From: Prionace glauca
Taxonomy: Eukaryota; Chordata; Chondrichthyes; Carcharhiniformes; Carcharhinidae
DNA length: 64,000 nucleotides
NCBI GenBank assembly: GCA_037974335.1
Contig: CM075760.1
Span: 23,855,538 to 23,919,537, forward strand
Direction of reading: 5' to 3'
The notes under the pieces: model-generated
Databases searched by the model: none
Told to the model about the DNA's origin: nothing
The model's input: the letters and a program-made list of their open reading frames with translations, nothing else
Shown: in pieces, positions 43,385-54,490 of the stretch
Position numbering within the stretch: position 1 is the stretch's first letter
Layout: every line of letters starts with the position of its first letter
Made by a program: the position numbers and the translations under genes

Positions 43385-43810
43385 GAGTTGAGAGGGTCAG
43401 CTTATGAGGAGAGACTGAGTGGACTGGAATTATACTCATTGGAATTCAGAACAATGAGAGGAGCTTTTCTAGAAACATATAAAATTATGAATATAGTATA
43501 TATAAAATTATCAGAATAGATAAGATAGAAGTAGGGAGGTTGTTTCAATTGGCAGGTGAAACTTGAACTAGGGGCCATTGCCTCAAAATAAGGGGGTACA
43601 GATTTAGAACTGAGTTGAGGAGGAACTTCTTCATGCAAAGTTTGTTTATTTATTAGTCACAAATAAGGCTTACATTCACACTACAGTGAAGTTACTTTGA
43701 AATTCCACTAGTTGCTACACTCCAGCACATTCTGTGGCATTCCCTGCCAGTGTTTGTTGAATGTTTTTAAGGCAAAGGATAGATAAATTCTTCAACCGTA
43801 AAGGAGAGAA
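43385..43810 (+). mobile_element. CR1 fragment with inserted SINE
   Basis: CR1 phrases from AGAGTTGAGAGGGTCAGC to GAGGAACTTCTTCATGC, then a minus-strand SINE tail (43636-43740, TTTATTAGTCACAAATAAGG), then resumed CR1 (TGAATGTTTTTAAGGC). Confidence 0.7.
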
Positions 43811-44094
43811 CACTCACATTGGTATGCCTATCCTGCCAGTAGATTTGCAGGATTTTGTGGAAACAACATTAGTGACATCTCTTCAGGGATTTGAGGTGTG
43901 TGCTGTACGTTGCCCATGTTTCTGATGGATACAAGAGGGCAGAGACCACGGCTGCTCTGTGGAACATGAGGCTGGTGCTGGATCTGAGTCTTGAGCTTCA
44001 AACACTTTGTTCCTCATGCGTCCGAAGCCTGTAGTGATTAATTGGAGTTGATGCTGGGTTTCGTCTTTTCATCTTTGTATCTGCCTGTGTCGAC
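43811..44094. other. Unassigned repeat-like sequence
   Basis: Low-copy-looking; possibly part of another LINE (GTTGCCCATGTTTCTGATGG) but I cannot place it. Confidence 0.3.
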
Positions 44095-44486
44095 AGGAGG
44101 CTCCCCAGAAGGCTGAGGGGGGACATGGTTGAGGTGTATAAGATTATGAGGGGTATGGACAGGGTGGATAGGAAGCAGCTGTATCCCTTATTTGAAGGGT
44201 CAATAATGAGGTGGCATCATTTTAAGTTGAGGGACAGGAGGTTTTGGGGGATTTGAAGAAAAATGTTTTCACCCAGAGGGTGATGGGAGTCTGGAATTCA
44301 CTGTCTGGGAGGGTAGTAGAGGCAGGAAACCTCACAACCTTTAAAAAGCACACGGATGAGCACTGGAATGTTTTGACAGTTTAAACACCATCAGCCAAGT
44401 GCTGGAAAGTGGATTAATGCAAATTTAGTATAGTTTTGTCAGTGCAGACTTGATGGGCTGAAAGGCCTCTTCTGTACTGTATGACT
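44095..44486 (+). mobile_element. CR1-like 3' end abutting a zinc-finger gene
   Basis: GGAGGCTCCCCAGAAGGC to the tail GATGGGCTGAAAGGCC and TGACTCTATGAC. It ends exactly where the finger gene on the other strand ends, so that gene's stop codon lies in the repeat. Confidence 0.7.
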
Positions 44487-45248
44487 CTATGACTTGTGAA
44501 CTCGCTGGTGTTTCTGCAGTCGGGATGACTGAGTGAATCCCGTCCCACACACGGTGCAGGTGAACGGTCTCTCCCCAGTGTGAACTCGCTGGTATGTCCG
44601 CAGGGAAGATGATGATCTGAATCTCTTTGTGCAGTGAGAGCAGCTAAACGGTCTCTCCTCAGTGTGAATGCGCTGGTGGGACATCATTAGCTGAGAGCTT
44701 TTGAAATCCCTCCCACAGTCAGAGCATTTAAAGGGTCTCTCCTGGGTGTGAATGACATTGTGCCTCAGCAAGTAGGGCAACTGACTGAAACCTTTCTCAC
44801 ACACAGAACAAGTAAATGGCCTCTCCCCAGTGTGAACTAACTGGTGTCTCTGCAGACCTGATGCCACACTGAATCATTTCCCACACTCAGAGCAGGTGAA
44901 CAGCCTCTCCCCAGTGTGAACTCGCTGATGGCTCTGCATATCACTTAACTGAGTGAATCCCTTCCCACACGCAGAGCAGATGAAAGGTTTCTCCCCAGTG
45001 TGAAATCGCTGGTGTCTCTGCAGACTGGATAACCGAGTGAATCCTTTCCCACACTCAGAGCAAGTGAATGGCCTTTCCCCAGTGTGAACTCGCTGGTGTC
45101 TCTGTAAGTCAATTATCTGAGTATATCCCTTCCCACACACAGAGCAGGTGAACGGTCTCTCCCCAGAGTGACTGCGCCGATGAATTTCCAGCTGAGATGG
45201 AAAACTGAATCCTCTCCCACAATCCCCACATTTCCACAGTTTCTCCAT
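44487..45248 (-). pseudogene. 9-finger C2H2 gene with one nonsense codon
   Basis: ATG at 45246-45248 ([18 protein letters not shown]). The frame is continuous for 253 codons except for one TGA at 44874-44876 (codon 125), where paralogues have GGA in CGKGF. Translation would give four complete fingers plus half of a fifth. Downstream, finger 8 has a zinc-binding His replaced by Tyr (LRTYQRVH). The terminal codons HKS-stop come from the adjoining LINE instead of the usual HK-TGA. So it is either a short four-finger protein or a young pseudogene. Its copy at 1-591 is more decayed. Confidence 0.85.
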
Positions 45249-45640
45249 GGTGCAGGTGTCCTTGTAACTTTCCAGATTAAACAGTCAGTTAAATCTCACA
45301 CAGAAGACGGATACAGCAGTCTCTCCCCGCTGTGAATGCTGCGATGTATTTTCAGGCTGTGTAACTGGTTAAAACTCTTTCCATACTCAGTGCACTGGAA
45401 CACTCTCACTCAGCTCTGTGTGTCTCGCTGCTTTTCCAGGCACACTGATGCTTAAATTCTCCTGAAGCAGACAGAACAGAGAAACATTTCTCCTTCTAGA
45501 TTCAAAGGTCAATGATGTTGAGGTCCTGATAAATTGAGTGACTCTGTCAGATGCTGATGTGATGTTTCATTTGAGATTTCTGTCTGTAAATCCTCATCTT
45601 CTGATATCCTGTCAAAGATATCCTGATATCCAAAGATATC
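45249..45640 (-). other. 5' leader of the 44.5 kb gene
   Basis: In-frame TGA at 45285-45287; fossil finger FQCTEYGKSFNQLHSLK upstream. Near 45600-45640 the acceptor motif GATATCCTGTCAAAG is duplicated, offering two acceptor sites. Confidence 0.65.
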
Positions 45641-46153
45641 CTGTCAGTACAGAATAGAAATACAGAACAGATAATTCTAGTTTCTATGTAACATTCTTTC
45701 CTCTCTCATTCCCCAAAAGCTGTAAATCTCCATCCCACATTCTCCCTCCATTCTCACTCTGCTGTATCTAATATTCACCTCCCAATTCTCCTGAATGAGG
45801 CTGATTAACAGATCCATGCTCACTGCTTCCTGTCCTGGACGCAAGGAGCTGAAAATCTCCATGCAGGTTACCAATCAGATGTCTATAATACGGGATAAAA
45901 GTGTAATATAACAGGACATTATTTGAATAATAGTAGAGCATGGATTTGAGGAATATTTATACTTAGGTAGCGATAGCATCTGATCTGGAACTCACTGCCT
46001 ATGAAGATGGTGGAACTGAAAATGTTCAATCATTTCAAAATGAAATTGGGTGGGCATTTGAGGGAAACAAAACTTGCAGGGGAATGTTGATAAAGGAATA
46101 GAATAGGACTGATTGGTTCATTCTACAGAGAATCAATCTGCAGTCTATAAGAT
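45641..46153. other. Intron with CR1 fragment
   Basis: Typical intron sequence of the family to about 45880, then a diverged CR1 3' piece at about 45930-46140 (GGAACTCACTGCCTATGAAG). Confidence 0.5.
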
Positions 46154-46280
46154 GATGTGGAGATGTCTACATTGGACTGGGGTGGGCACAGTAAGAATTC
46201 TCACATCAGGTGAACATCTCTGCTACCAAATAAACCGATTGGACTTTAACCTGGTATTGTGAGACTTCTTACTGTCTGTC
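46154..46280. mobile_element. Foldback MITE, short copy
   Basis: GATGTGGAGATGTCTAC to CAGTAAGAATTCTCACATC, then the inverted right arm GGACTTTAACCTGGTATTGT. Internal part deleted. Confidence 0.75.
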
Positions 46281-46284
46281 AGAT

Positions 46285-46475
46285 ATACAGGTTAGGTTGA
46301 TTGCCCACGCTCAATTGCCACATAATGTCTCAGGTGTGTGGATTGGGGGGATTAGTGGGGTAATTCTGTCATAAATCCGGGAGAGGGCCTGGGACAGCAC
46401 AACTTGAGAGACAGCACAGACTTGATAGGCGAAAAGGCCTCCTTCTGCACTGTAGGGATTCTGTGATTCAAGTTA
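46285..46475 (+). mobile_element. SINE 3' part
   Basis: CAGGTTAGGTTGATTGCCC to CTGCACTGTAGGGATTCTG. Confidence 0.7.
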
Positions 46476-46590
46476 CTCAATAGACTCCTTCTGTGCTGCA
46501 ATGTCTTTATGACTGGATGTTTATAATGTAGCTACAGTAATATATTACAAAGCTAGAAATAATAAGAAATGGAAAGGGGGAGAAAAGAAA

Positions 46591-47480
46591 GTGTTTTACT
46601 CACAGATGTTGGCCTCTTCTAGGTGAAATAAATCTACATTCCCTGACCGTAAATGTCGGCCTCTTTTAAGGTCAAACCAAATAAACAAACTCAAACTAAA
46701 TTAGGACAAAAAGGGGCAGCTCCCCAAAAGAGAGGGGAACAGGCCGAACAAAATCAAAGTACAAAGGAAACTTAAAAACATCAAATTATAATGTGATTAT
46801 TAGGGTCAATAATGCACCCCAGCCCCTGCGGTGCCCAAAGAGCACGGAAGGCATCAACTGTGCCTGTGGACACCGCATGCTCCCTCTACAGGGACACCTA
46901 GCCGCGAACATAGCCACGGTAGAGGGGCAGACAGTCAGGATGGACGGCCCCCTCCATCGCCCACCGTAAATGTTGGAGACAGGAGCAAGTTTTAGGTTTT
47001 CTGATACTCAATCTTCATTCACACAAAGCCCGCGCTCCCATTGGCTGGAGGACCAGAGTTCTTCCGGTCCTCCAGCTCCTTCCATTGGTCAACATCTCAG
47101 CATGAAGGTCAGAGAGGAAGGGCACAGTCCCGCACATGCGCAGCTTCCTCTTCTCCTTGGACATGCGTTATCCCTGGCCGTCTGGCTGGAAACCTTGGCT
47201 CGAAGAGGGGGAGGGGAACAATGGGTGGGGGCGGGGCTCCCGAGTCCGCACCGGGCCTGCGCACTGGAACCCTGAGACGTCACTGCGGAGCCAAGTAATT
47301 TCTATTGGCTGATTCAGGCAGGGCTCCATTGTGACGTCACAATGCAGCAGTTGTCCAATGAGCTTCAGGCTGAAACTTCCTCCTCTGTGCAACATCTGGG
47401 AGGAAATCAATGTTTCCCCCTTTCCATTTCTTTCCTCATTCTGGGGGAAATTGGGGACTTGCAGTAAAAGGAGGATAAGG
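46591..47480. promoter_or_regulatory. Bidirectional CpG promoter with an insertion
   Basis: Minus-strand donor ATCT/GTGAGT at 46603-46599 faces the 44.5 kb gene. CCAAT-type boxes (CCCATTGGCTGG, TCCATTGGTC) are followed by NRF1-like ACATGCGCAG near 47135, a G-rich run, CTATTGGCTG, a CRE TGACGTCA at 47332-47339 and GTCCAATGAG. The plus-side donor equivalent to 39593 is altered (GGATAAGG). Exon 1 of the minus gene is split by a 364-base insert at 46613-46976. Confidence 0.68.
46606..46976. mobile_element. Unclassified insertion with 7-bp direct repeats
   Basis: ATGTTGG occurs at 46606-46612 and 46970-46976, and removing the insert restores the CAGATGTTGGAGAC sequence seen at 39053. Inside, CCGTAAATGT occurs at both ends of the main part and GGCCTCTT twice. 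No coding capacity; family not recognised. Confidence 0.5.
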
Positions 47481-47814
47481 AAGTGAGTGCAGTCGGTTTC
47501 TTCCACACATTATTTGTCCACTAATGTAGACATATATCTGTCTGGCAGCTTGCATGCAAACTTGCAGCTCTCTATGTCCAGGACAGGAAGCAGTGAGCAT
47601 GGGTCTGTCAATCAACCTCAAACAGCACCTTCAGGAGAATTGGGAGGGTGAATATTAGATACAGCAGAGTGAGAAAGGAGGGAGAGTGTGTGGAATGGGG
47701 ATTCACAGCTTTAGGGGAATGAGAGAGGACAGAATGTTCCATAGAAACTAGAATTGTCTGTTCTGAATTTCTACTCTGTGCTGACATTGATGATATTTGT
47801 ATATTCCTTTTGCA

Positions 47815-48146
47815 GAATATCAGAAAGTGAAGATTTAAAGAAGAATATCAAACCAAACTTGACTTCAAGATCTAACAGTCACTCAATTAATTGGGACCTG
47901 AATATTTGAATCTAGAATGGAAATGTGTTTCTCTGCTTTGTCTGCTTCAGGAGATTTTAAATATCGGTGTGACTGGAAAAGCGCCGAGACACACACACAC
48001 TGAAACATGCATACACCTGACTGACTGTGGAAAGAACTTTAGCAGTTAGACACGCTGAAAATACATTGCAGCAGAGAGATCACAACCATGTAATGTGACT
48101 GAACTGATTGTCAAACCTGGACAGTCACAAGTACACCCGCACTATG
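47815..48146 (+). pseudogene. Orphan plus-strand finger-gene leader
   Basis: From an acceptor-like TTTTGCAG/AATATC, the family leader runs with its fossil fingers and in-frame TGA (48105-48107) to the ATG at 48144-48146, and then stops matching. Instead of MEKPW it enters the antisense of another finger gene. It therefore has a promoter and leader but no finger array. Confidence 0.8.
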
Positions 48147-48586
48147 CAGGTGAAAGGCTTCTCCCCAGTGTGAACTCGCTGGTGTCTCTGCAGGGTGGAT
48201 GACTGAGTGAATCCCTTCTCACACTGACAGCAGGTGAAGGGCCTCTCCCCAGTGTGAACTCTCTGGTGTGACCGCAAGCTGGATAAGTCAGTGAATCCCT
48301 CACCACACTGAGAGCAGGTGTATGGCCTCTCCCCAGTGTGAACTCGCTCGTGTGTTTGCAGCTGGGATAACCGAGTGAATCCCTTCCCACACTGAGAGCA
48401 GACGAATGGTTTCTCCCCAGTGTGAACCTGCTGGTGTCTCCACAGAGCGGATGCCTGAGTGAATCCCTCCCCACACTGAGAGCAGATGAATGGCCTCTCC
48501 CCAGTGTGACTACGCCGATGAGCTTCCAGCTGAGATGGGGTTCTATATCTCTTCTTACACTCCACACATTTCCATGGTTTCTCCAT
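48125..48586 (-). CDS. 5-finger C2H2 protein truncated by rearrangement
   Basis: Starts [18 protein letters not shown] at 48586 and encodes five fingers. It then breaks off inside the sixth (PFTC) at about 48146, where the sequence becomes the antisense of the orphan leader, adding IVRVYL and a stop. 153 codons. The upstream leader has the in-frame TGA (48623-48625) and a minus-strand acceptor near 48917. Promoter probably at 50.5-50.96 kb. A five-finger protein could still bind DNA, but the 3' UTR is new. Confidence 0.82.
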   Translation of the reverse strand: MEKPWKCVECKKRYRTPSQLEAHRRSHTGERPFICSQCGEGFTQASALWRHQQVHTGEKPFVCSQCGKGFTRLSQLQTHERVHTGERPYTCSQCGEGFTDLSSLRSHQRVHTGERPFTCCQCEKGFTQSSTLQRHQRVHTGEKPFTCIVRVYL

Positions 48587-48978
48587 AGTGCAGATGCCCT
48601 TGCCGCTCTCTTAGGTGCACAATCAGTGGAAGCCTTGTCCACAACATTAGTACACACTCTCCCTGCTGTGAATGGTGTGATATTTATTCAGGCTGCGTAA
48701 CTGCTTAAAGCTCTTTAGTCAGTGCAGTGGAACACTCTAATTTGAGTGTAGAAGCTTTTCCAGTCACACTGATGTTTGAATTCTTTTCAAATCAACAGAT
48801 GGACAAACATTTCTCCTAGATTGAAAGGCCAATGATATCCAGCTCCCAAGGAATACGACTGTCAGATCTAGATGTGTTGTTTGAGATTTTGGCCTGTGAT
48901 TCCTCTTTCAATATCCTGTAAAATAAGTTTATTAAAGCCATCACTTTTGGAACAGGATAGAAATTCAGAAGACACAAT
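48587..48978 (-). other. Leader of the 48.1 kb gene
   Basis: Family leader with fossil fingers and TGA at 48623-48625. Acceptor at about 48916. A LINE is inserted just upstream. Confidence 0.6.
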
Positions 48979-49866
48979 TGCGCAGAGGGTGTGGAGAGTC
49001 TGCAGAAGGATCTAGATAGGCTGGGCGAATGGGCCAGGAACTGGCAAATGGAATTTAATGTTGGCAAGTGCGAGGTGGTCCACTTTGGTAGGAAGGATTA
49101 TTACTTACGTGGAGAAAAACTGCAGCAGGCAACGGTGCAGAGGGACCTCGGGGTCTTTGTGCATGAGTCGCAAAAACCCAGCTTGCAGGTGCAGCAGGTG
49201 GTCAGGAAGGCGAATGGGATGCTGGCCTTCATAGCGAGGGGAATTGAATATAAAAGTAGGGAGGTCTTGCTGCGGCTGTATAGGGCATTGGTGAGGCTGC
49301 AGCTGGAGTACTGTATGCAGTTTTGGGCACCGTACTTACGCAAGGATATTTTGGCCTTGGAGGGAGTGCAGAGGAGGTTTACTAGGCTGATGCTGGAGTT
49401 GAGGGGGTTGAGCTATGAGGAGAGGCTGAATAAACTAGGCTTTTACTGGTTAGAGTTTAGAAGAATGAGGGGAGATCTCATTGAGACGTATAAGATGATG
49501 AATGGGATGGATAGGATAGAGGTGGAGAGACTCTTCCCGCTCAGAAAGCATAGTAGGACTAGGGGGCACAGCCTCAAGATAAAGGGGGGGGGCGGTTTAG
49601 AACAGAGTTGAGGAAGAACTTCTTCACTCAAAGGGTGGTGAATCTCTGGAATTCTCTGCCCGTTGAAGTGGTGAAGGCTACCTCGCTAAATATTTTTAAG
49701 ACGCGGGTTGATGGGTTTTTGATAAGCGAGGGAATTAAGGGTTATGGGGAGAGGGCGGGAATGTGGAACTGAGCCATGACAGATCAGCCATGATCTTACT
49801 GAATGGCGGGGCAGGCTCGAAGGGCCAGATGGCCTACTCCTGTTCCTATTTCTTATGTTCTTATGT
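48979..49866 (+). mobile_element. 5'-truncated CR1 LINE, young
   Basis: Starts at GCGCAGAGGGTGTGG; open for about 206 codons (48991-49611), VESLQKDLDRLGEWA to GHSLKIKGGG, shifted at a G run, and ends TTCTTATGTTCTTATG. In the intron of the 48.1 kb gene, antisense. Confidence 0.9.
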
Positions 49867-50529
49867 AATTCCAGTTTCTATGGAGTATTATTTCCTCTTT
49901 CATTTCCCAAAAGCTATAAATCCCCATCCAGAACACTCTCCCTCCATTTTCATCCTGCTGTATCTAATATTCACACTCCCAATTTTCCTGAAGGTGCTGT
50001 CAATCAGCTGTTTGAAGCTGATTGACAGATCCATGCCCACTGCTTCCTGTCCAGCATACAGAAATTATAATAAATCGGAAATGCAGTTGGCCTTTCAGCC
50101 CATCAAACTGCCTCAACCATGGATTGAGAATTGACCGATCTACCTCAGCACCATTTCCCACACTGTCCACCAGATGGCTCGTTGCCTCAACATCCTCTAT
50201 ATTTCAAAACTTATCAATCTCTGGGTTGAAATTTCTTGATGACTGAGGCTCCACAGTTCTTTGGAGTAACATAATTCCAAAACTACACCATATACTTGGG
50301 TGAGGAAATCCCTCCTCATCTTAACTTCATTTCCACTTTCCTACCTGTTCCCAAGAACGCTTGACTCGTTTATCAATCAAAAATCAGTCTAACTCACCCT
50401 GGGGTATATTCAATGACTCTCAGCCTCCACTGATCCCTATGGAAGAGAAATCCAAATGCTAATGACTCTGATACGCAAGAGATTAATGCCTGGAAATATC
50501 TAAAGTAGCTCCAGTACAATAATAATCTG
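49867..50529. other. Intron and an old CR1 fragment
   Basis: Family intron sequence to about 50060, then a diverged minus-strand CR1-like piece at about 50080-50500 (CAATGACTCTCAGCCTCC). Confidence 0.5.
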
Positions 50530-50990
50530 TCTGAAACTCAATCTTCATTCAGAGAGGAGCAGCAGTGTACCTGGGCAACAATGGAGGAAGCTCCAGGCGG
50601 CCATGCACACAAGTCCGTATTCTGATTGGTTGGAGGACCAGCGCCCATCCTGTCTTCCACGCCTTGCTATTGGTCAATCTCCCGCATGTAGACAATGACG
50701 GGGCGGAACCCGAACCCACGTGGGGATGGGCGGGGCGTTGAGCTGAGCTGAGCTGGTGTCCAATCCGCAGTGTCTTGCTTCTGTAACCAGTGATATTGCT
50801 GCCAATGGGACAGTGTGTGCTGAGAACGCCCCTGTGAGTCATTGTGACCGCACAATGGAGCCCTGCCTGAATCAGCCAATAGCAATCACTCTGCTCCGTG
50901 GTGCCGCCTCCGGGTTCGGGCGCACGGGCCCGGGAGCCCCGCCCCCACCCATTGTTCCCCAGTCTGTACATTCCACACATTGTCAGTCCA
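50530..50990. promoter_or_regulatory. CpG promoter of the 48.1 kb gene
   Basis: Same order as at 39.0 kb: CTGATTGGTTGG, GCTATTGGTC, GC-rich middle, then AGCCAATAGC. The CRE position reads TGTGACCGCAC and so is lost. On the plus side it continues into family intron sequence that never reaches a finger exon. Confidence 0.6.
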
Positions 50991-51059
50991 GTCAGATAGA
51001 CAGATAATCTGTCTGGCAGCCTGCATGGAGACTTTCAGCTCTCTGTGTCCAGGACATGG

Positions 51060-51420
51060 ATTTGTCAATCAGCACCTTCAGAAGAATTGGGAGAGAGAAT
51101 ATTAGATACAGCATGGAGAGAGAGTGTGTAGGATAGAGATTCACAGCTTCTAGGGAATGAGAATTACTACATCTTATCAACCATCCTTGAGCCTTCACAA
51201 TGAATCTCCCTTCTCAGGACACTCCTATCTCTGATTTGTCTGTACTTGTAGCAATCTAACAAAGCAACTGTAAGCGTGCTGATACGAGACGCTCTGCTCG
51301 GCACGTTTAATGCTTCATGATTGTATCTTTAATGACTAAATAGCTCTGTGAATGTGGTCAAGCCAGCTAAATCCCATAATCTTTTATATATCAGTTAGTA
51401 ACAATTCATTTGTTGACACA
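51060..51420 (+). repeat. Duplicated leader/intron segment (copy of 56290-56690)
   Basis: Shared order: CACCTTCAG, ATTAGATACAGCA, ACATCTTATCAACCATCC, GAGCCTTCACAATGAATC, GTCAAGCCAGCTAAATCCC. Confidence 0.75.
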
Positions 51421-51844
51421 GTACACAAGGATATATAAATACATTTAAAGGCAAAATATTGCGAATACTGCGATCTGAAATAAAAACAGCTAATGCTGGA
51501 AAATCTCAGCAGGTCTGACAGCATCTCTGGAGAACTCTGACAAAAGGGTCATCCACACTCAGAACGTTGGTCTTTTTTAAATATATATAACACAGCTGCC
51601 TCAGCCTTGGCCCACTTTAACACGTACAATTGTGCAATGGTGATTAGCAAGTCAGACAACTGGTCAGAATATTAAAAATGGCCAAGAATAAGAAAAGAAT
51701 GATAAGGGAGGTAAAATTTGGGTATGAGAGAAAGCTAGCTCGAAGTATAAAGACCGATAACAAATGGAGCACTGGCCATAGAGCAATAAAGCACCGAAAC
51801 AGGCCCTTGGGCCCAACTGGTCCATGCCGATGACTGAACCTGTG
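51421..51844. other. Dispersed repeat and unassigned sequence
   Basis: 51450-51575 is the dispersed repeat with AATGCTGGAAAATCTCAGC. A LINE-type end (ACCGAAACAGGCCCTTGGG) lies near 51785. No gene. Confidence 0.5.
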
Positions 51845-52100
51845 CCTCAGAATTCCCTCCAGTAACTTATCCACCACTGATGTCAGCGGCCTGCAATCAC
51901 CAGGCTTCTCTTTGCTCCTCTTCTTAAACAACGGAACAAGATGAGCCACGCTTCAATTTTCCAGAACTTTGCCAGTGGAAAGAGAAGAAGCAAATCTCTC
52001 ATGAAGGGCCTCTGCAATTTCTTCCCTAGCCTCCCAAAAGATCTGACAATACACTTGATCAGGTCCAGGGGATTTATCTACCTTAATGCACTTAATGCAT
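51845..52100 (-). mobile_element. Non-LTR reverse-transcriptase fragment
   Basis: The minus strand reads LVPLFKKRSKEKPGDCRPL and SVVDKLLE, the early RT block of a CR1-like LINE; diverged and short. Confidence 0.65.
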
Positions 52101-52796
52101 TATGTTCTTAATGCAACAGGGCACTACAAGCTCACAGCTCCTTGATTAAAATAAGACACAAGATCCTTCATACTCCTTCATTCTAACAACCTTTTTAAGC
52201 AACTTTCCAAAGCCTGATTTTATTGGCAACGTCCAAACTTTGTTGATTTAAAATTCCAAATGTGTTACCATCTGCAAAATCTTTGTTCTTTATCTGGGGT
52301 TGAAGTGACAACATGATAAAATTTTCACAGTTATTCCAAATTCCTCCAGGCTACGCTTAAAATTTCCACATTTAACTTGTTCCCATAAATCCTCAATTAT
52401 AAACTCAAAGAGAAACATGGGTTTTCAGGCAATTTAAAACAAATCAACTTTCTGCAGAACTGAAAGGGGTGGGGATTGAGCAGAGAAAACTTGGCACACA
52501 ATTACATCACTTTACACAAGTTTAAAACATTTCTCTGTCAACCAAACTTGATTTTAAACTTCATCTACTTTTTTTTTGTTTTCTTCCTCAACCTAATTAT
52601 TTTAATTTGATCAGTTATTGTAAGGAATGGGGAATTTTTGTTCTTTTTAAACTGGTTCACTCATTTTGTTAATTCTATATGGGCTCGGAGAATCAGAAAC
52701 CAGACTTTATCATCATTACCCTTTTAATCCTTTTGCCATCACTCCCAGTTTTGCAGAAGGGTTGTGGGGATTCCAATCAGACCTAATCATTTGACA
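52101..52796. other. Unassigned AT-rich sequence
   Basis: No gene, repeat end or promoter signal noted. Confidence 0.4.
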
Positions 52797-54490
52797 ATAA
52801 AAGTTAAACACTGCAGATGCTGAAACAAAGACACAAAATGCTGGGAAATCTCAGCAGGTCTGACAGCATCTAGGGAGAGAGAATAGAACCAATGTCTCGA
52901 GTCTGGATGACACCTCATAAGAGCTTTTGTGAAGTATTATCCAGACTCAAAGTTGGCTCTATTCTTGAATCATTTTATTTATAGGTTTCTTGTTCTTAGT
53001 TTCCAAATGGCAGGTAAGAGACATGTCCGGTCCCCACTCGAGTTCTGATTTTCCACTAGCCATGCTGGGGTTGGATTATAACTGTTAGTTTCTACTCTGA
53101 GGTCTGCGGTTGGATTATAACTGTTAGTATCTACTCTGAGGTCTGCTTTTCAGTCCTGTGCTACTTGGAGTATACCATCACCACTGACTATTGGATCACA
53201 AGTCCCTCACAGATTTTATCACAAACTTATGATAAAACTATTTAAACAATGCCTGCGAACACTTCTTAGCTTCTTAACCAACTATTTACCACTGTTTGAG
53301 ATTTGTCAGGCCCCATTTTTATAGATTTGCATTTCTCAGCTGCAGAACACCAGCTGTTGCTGGAATAAGTTTAATTCTAGCTCATTCTGAGTAAATATTC
53401 TCAACAGGTCCTCTGTCAGGGCCCTGCTAAGCAGCTTTAATGGTCCGTAATTGCAGAAACTGAGCAGTCACAGGAATGTGGCAGTAGGACTAGGGGGCAC
53501 AGCCTCAAGGTAAAGGGGAGGCGGTTTAGAACAGAGTTGAGGAGGAACTTCTTCACTCAAAGGGTGGTGAATCTCTGGAATTCTCTGCCCGTTGAAGTGG
53601 TGGAGGCTGCCTCGCTAAATATTTTTAAGAAACGGGTTGATGGGTTTTTTATAAGAGAAGGGATTAAGGGTTATGGGGAGAGGGCGGGAAGGTGGAGCTG
53701 AGCCACGACAGATTGAATGGTGGGGCAGGCTCGAAGGGCCAGATGGCCTACTCCTGCTCCTATTTCTTATGGTCTTATAGTCCAGTCCCATAATGCCTCA
53801 CATTCAATCTGCAGTCCTTCATTATAACAGAATATATGGCTGTATGTAGCTGCCTTGGCCATGGTCAACCCCAACCCTGCCTTCCTGAACTGCTACAATG
53901 CCTGAGGTGCAAGTACACCCATAGTGCTGTTAGGGAGGGATTTCCAGCTACACATTCCAGACTTTCACTAACTGTAGGTGGATTCCAGATTGACATATTC
54001 CATTCAACCACACCCAAGATGAGTTATCCCAATTTCATTATTGTCCAGGGCAATATATTCACAATCTCTTTAAAACAGAAATTAAACATTCCCATTTGAT
54101 TTCAGGTATTAACATATTCTGTTAGTTTGTTCTTTATTGTCAATGTCAGGCTGGGGTTGTTCCCCTTGGAGCAAAGGAGGGGAGATTTGATAGAGGTGGA
54201 CAGGATTCTGACAGGTTTAGATAAGGTGGACAAAGAAAAATTGTTCCCATTCGCTGATGGGACAAGGATGAGGGGGACACAGATGTAAGGTTTTGAGTCA
54301 GAGATGCAGGGGGAGGAATGTGAGGAAGAATATTTTGCTGCAGCGAATGGTATTGACTTGGAACCCGCTCCCTACGAGGGTGGAGGAAGTGGAAACAATC
54401 AATTACAAAGGAAATTGGATGGACATTTGGGGGGGGTTTCAAACACAAATGCTGACTAAATATCTCTGACCTTCCTAACACCCTCTCATT
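52797..54490. repeat. Segmental duplication block C
   Basis: Same-orientation copy of 7915-10790, again followed by a minus-strand finger gene. It carries its own CR1 insertion at 53482-53778 and lacks the one of block A. A 50-base piece (GGTTGGATTATAACTGTTAG) is duplicated near 53070-53140. Confidence 0.87.
53482..53778 (+). mobile_element. CR1 LINE 3' end
   Basis: From GCAGTAGGACTAGGGGGC to TTTCTTATGGTCTTAT. Block A reads straight through this point (GGAATGTGATCAAGATAGTC, near 8564), so the empty site is visible. Confidence 0.9.

Noticed and set aside
46606-46976. Solo long terminal repeat of a retrovirus-like element
   Set aside because: Size and flanking repeats would allow it, but the ends do not show a convincing terminal pattern and no related internal sequence is present. 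No retrovirus-like element was recognised in this window.
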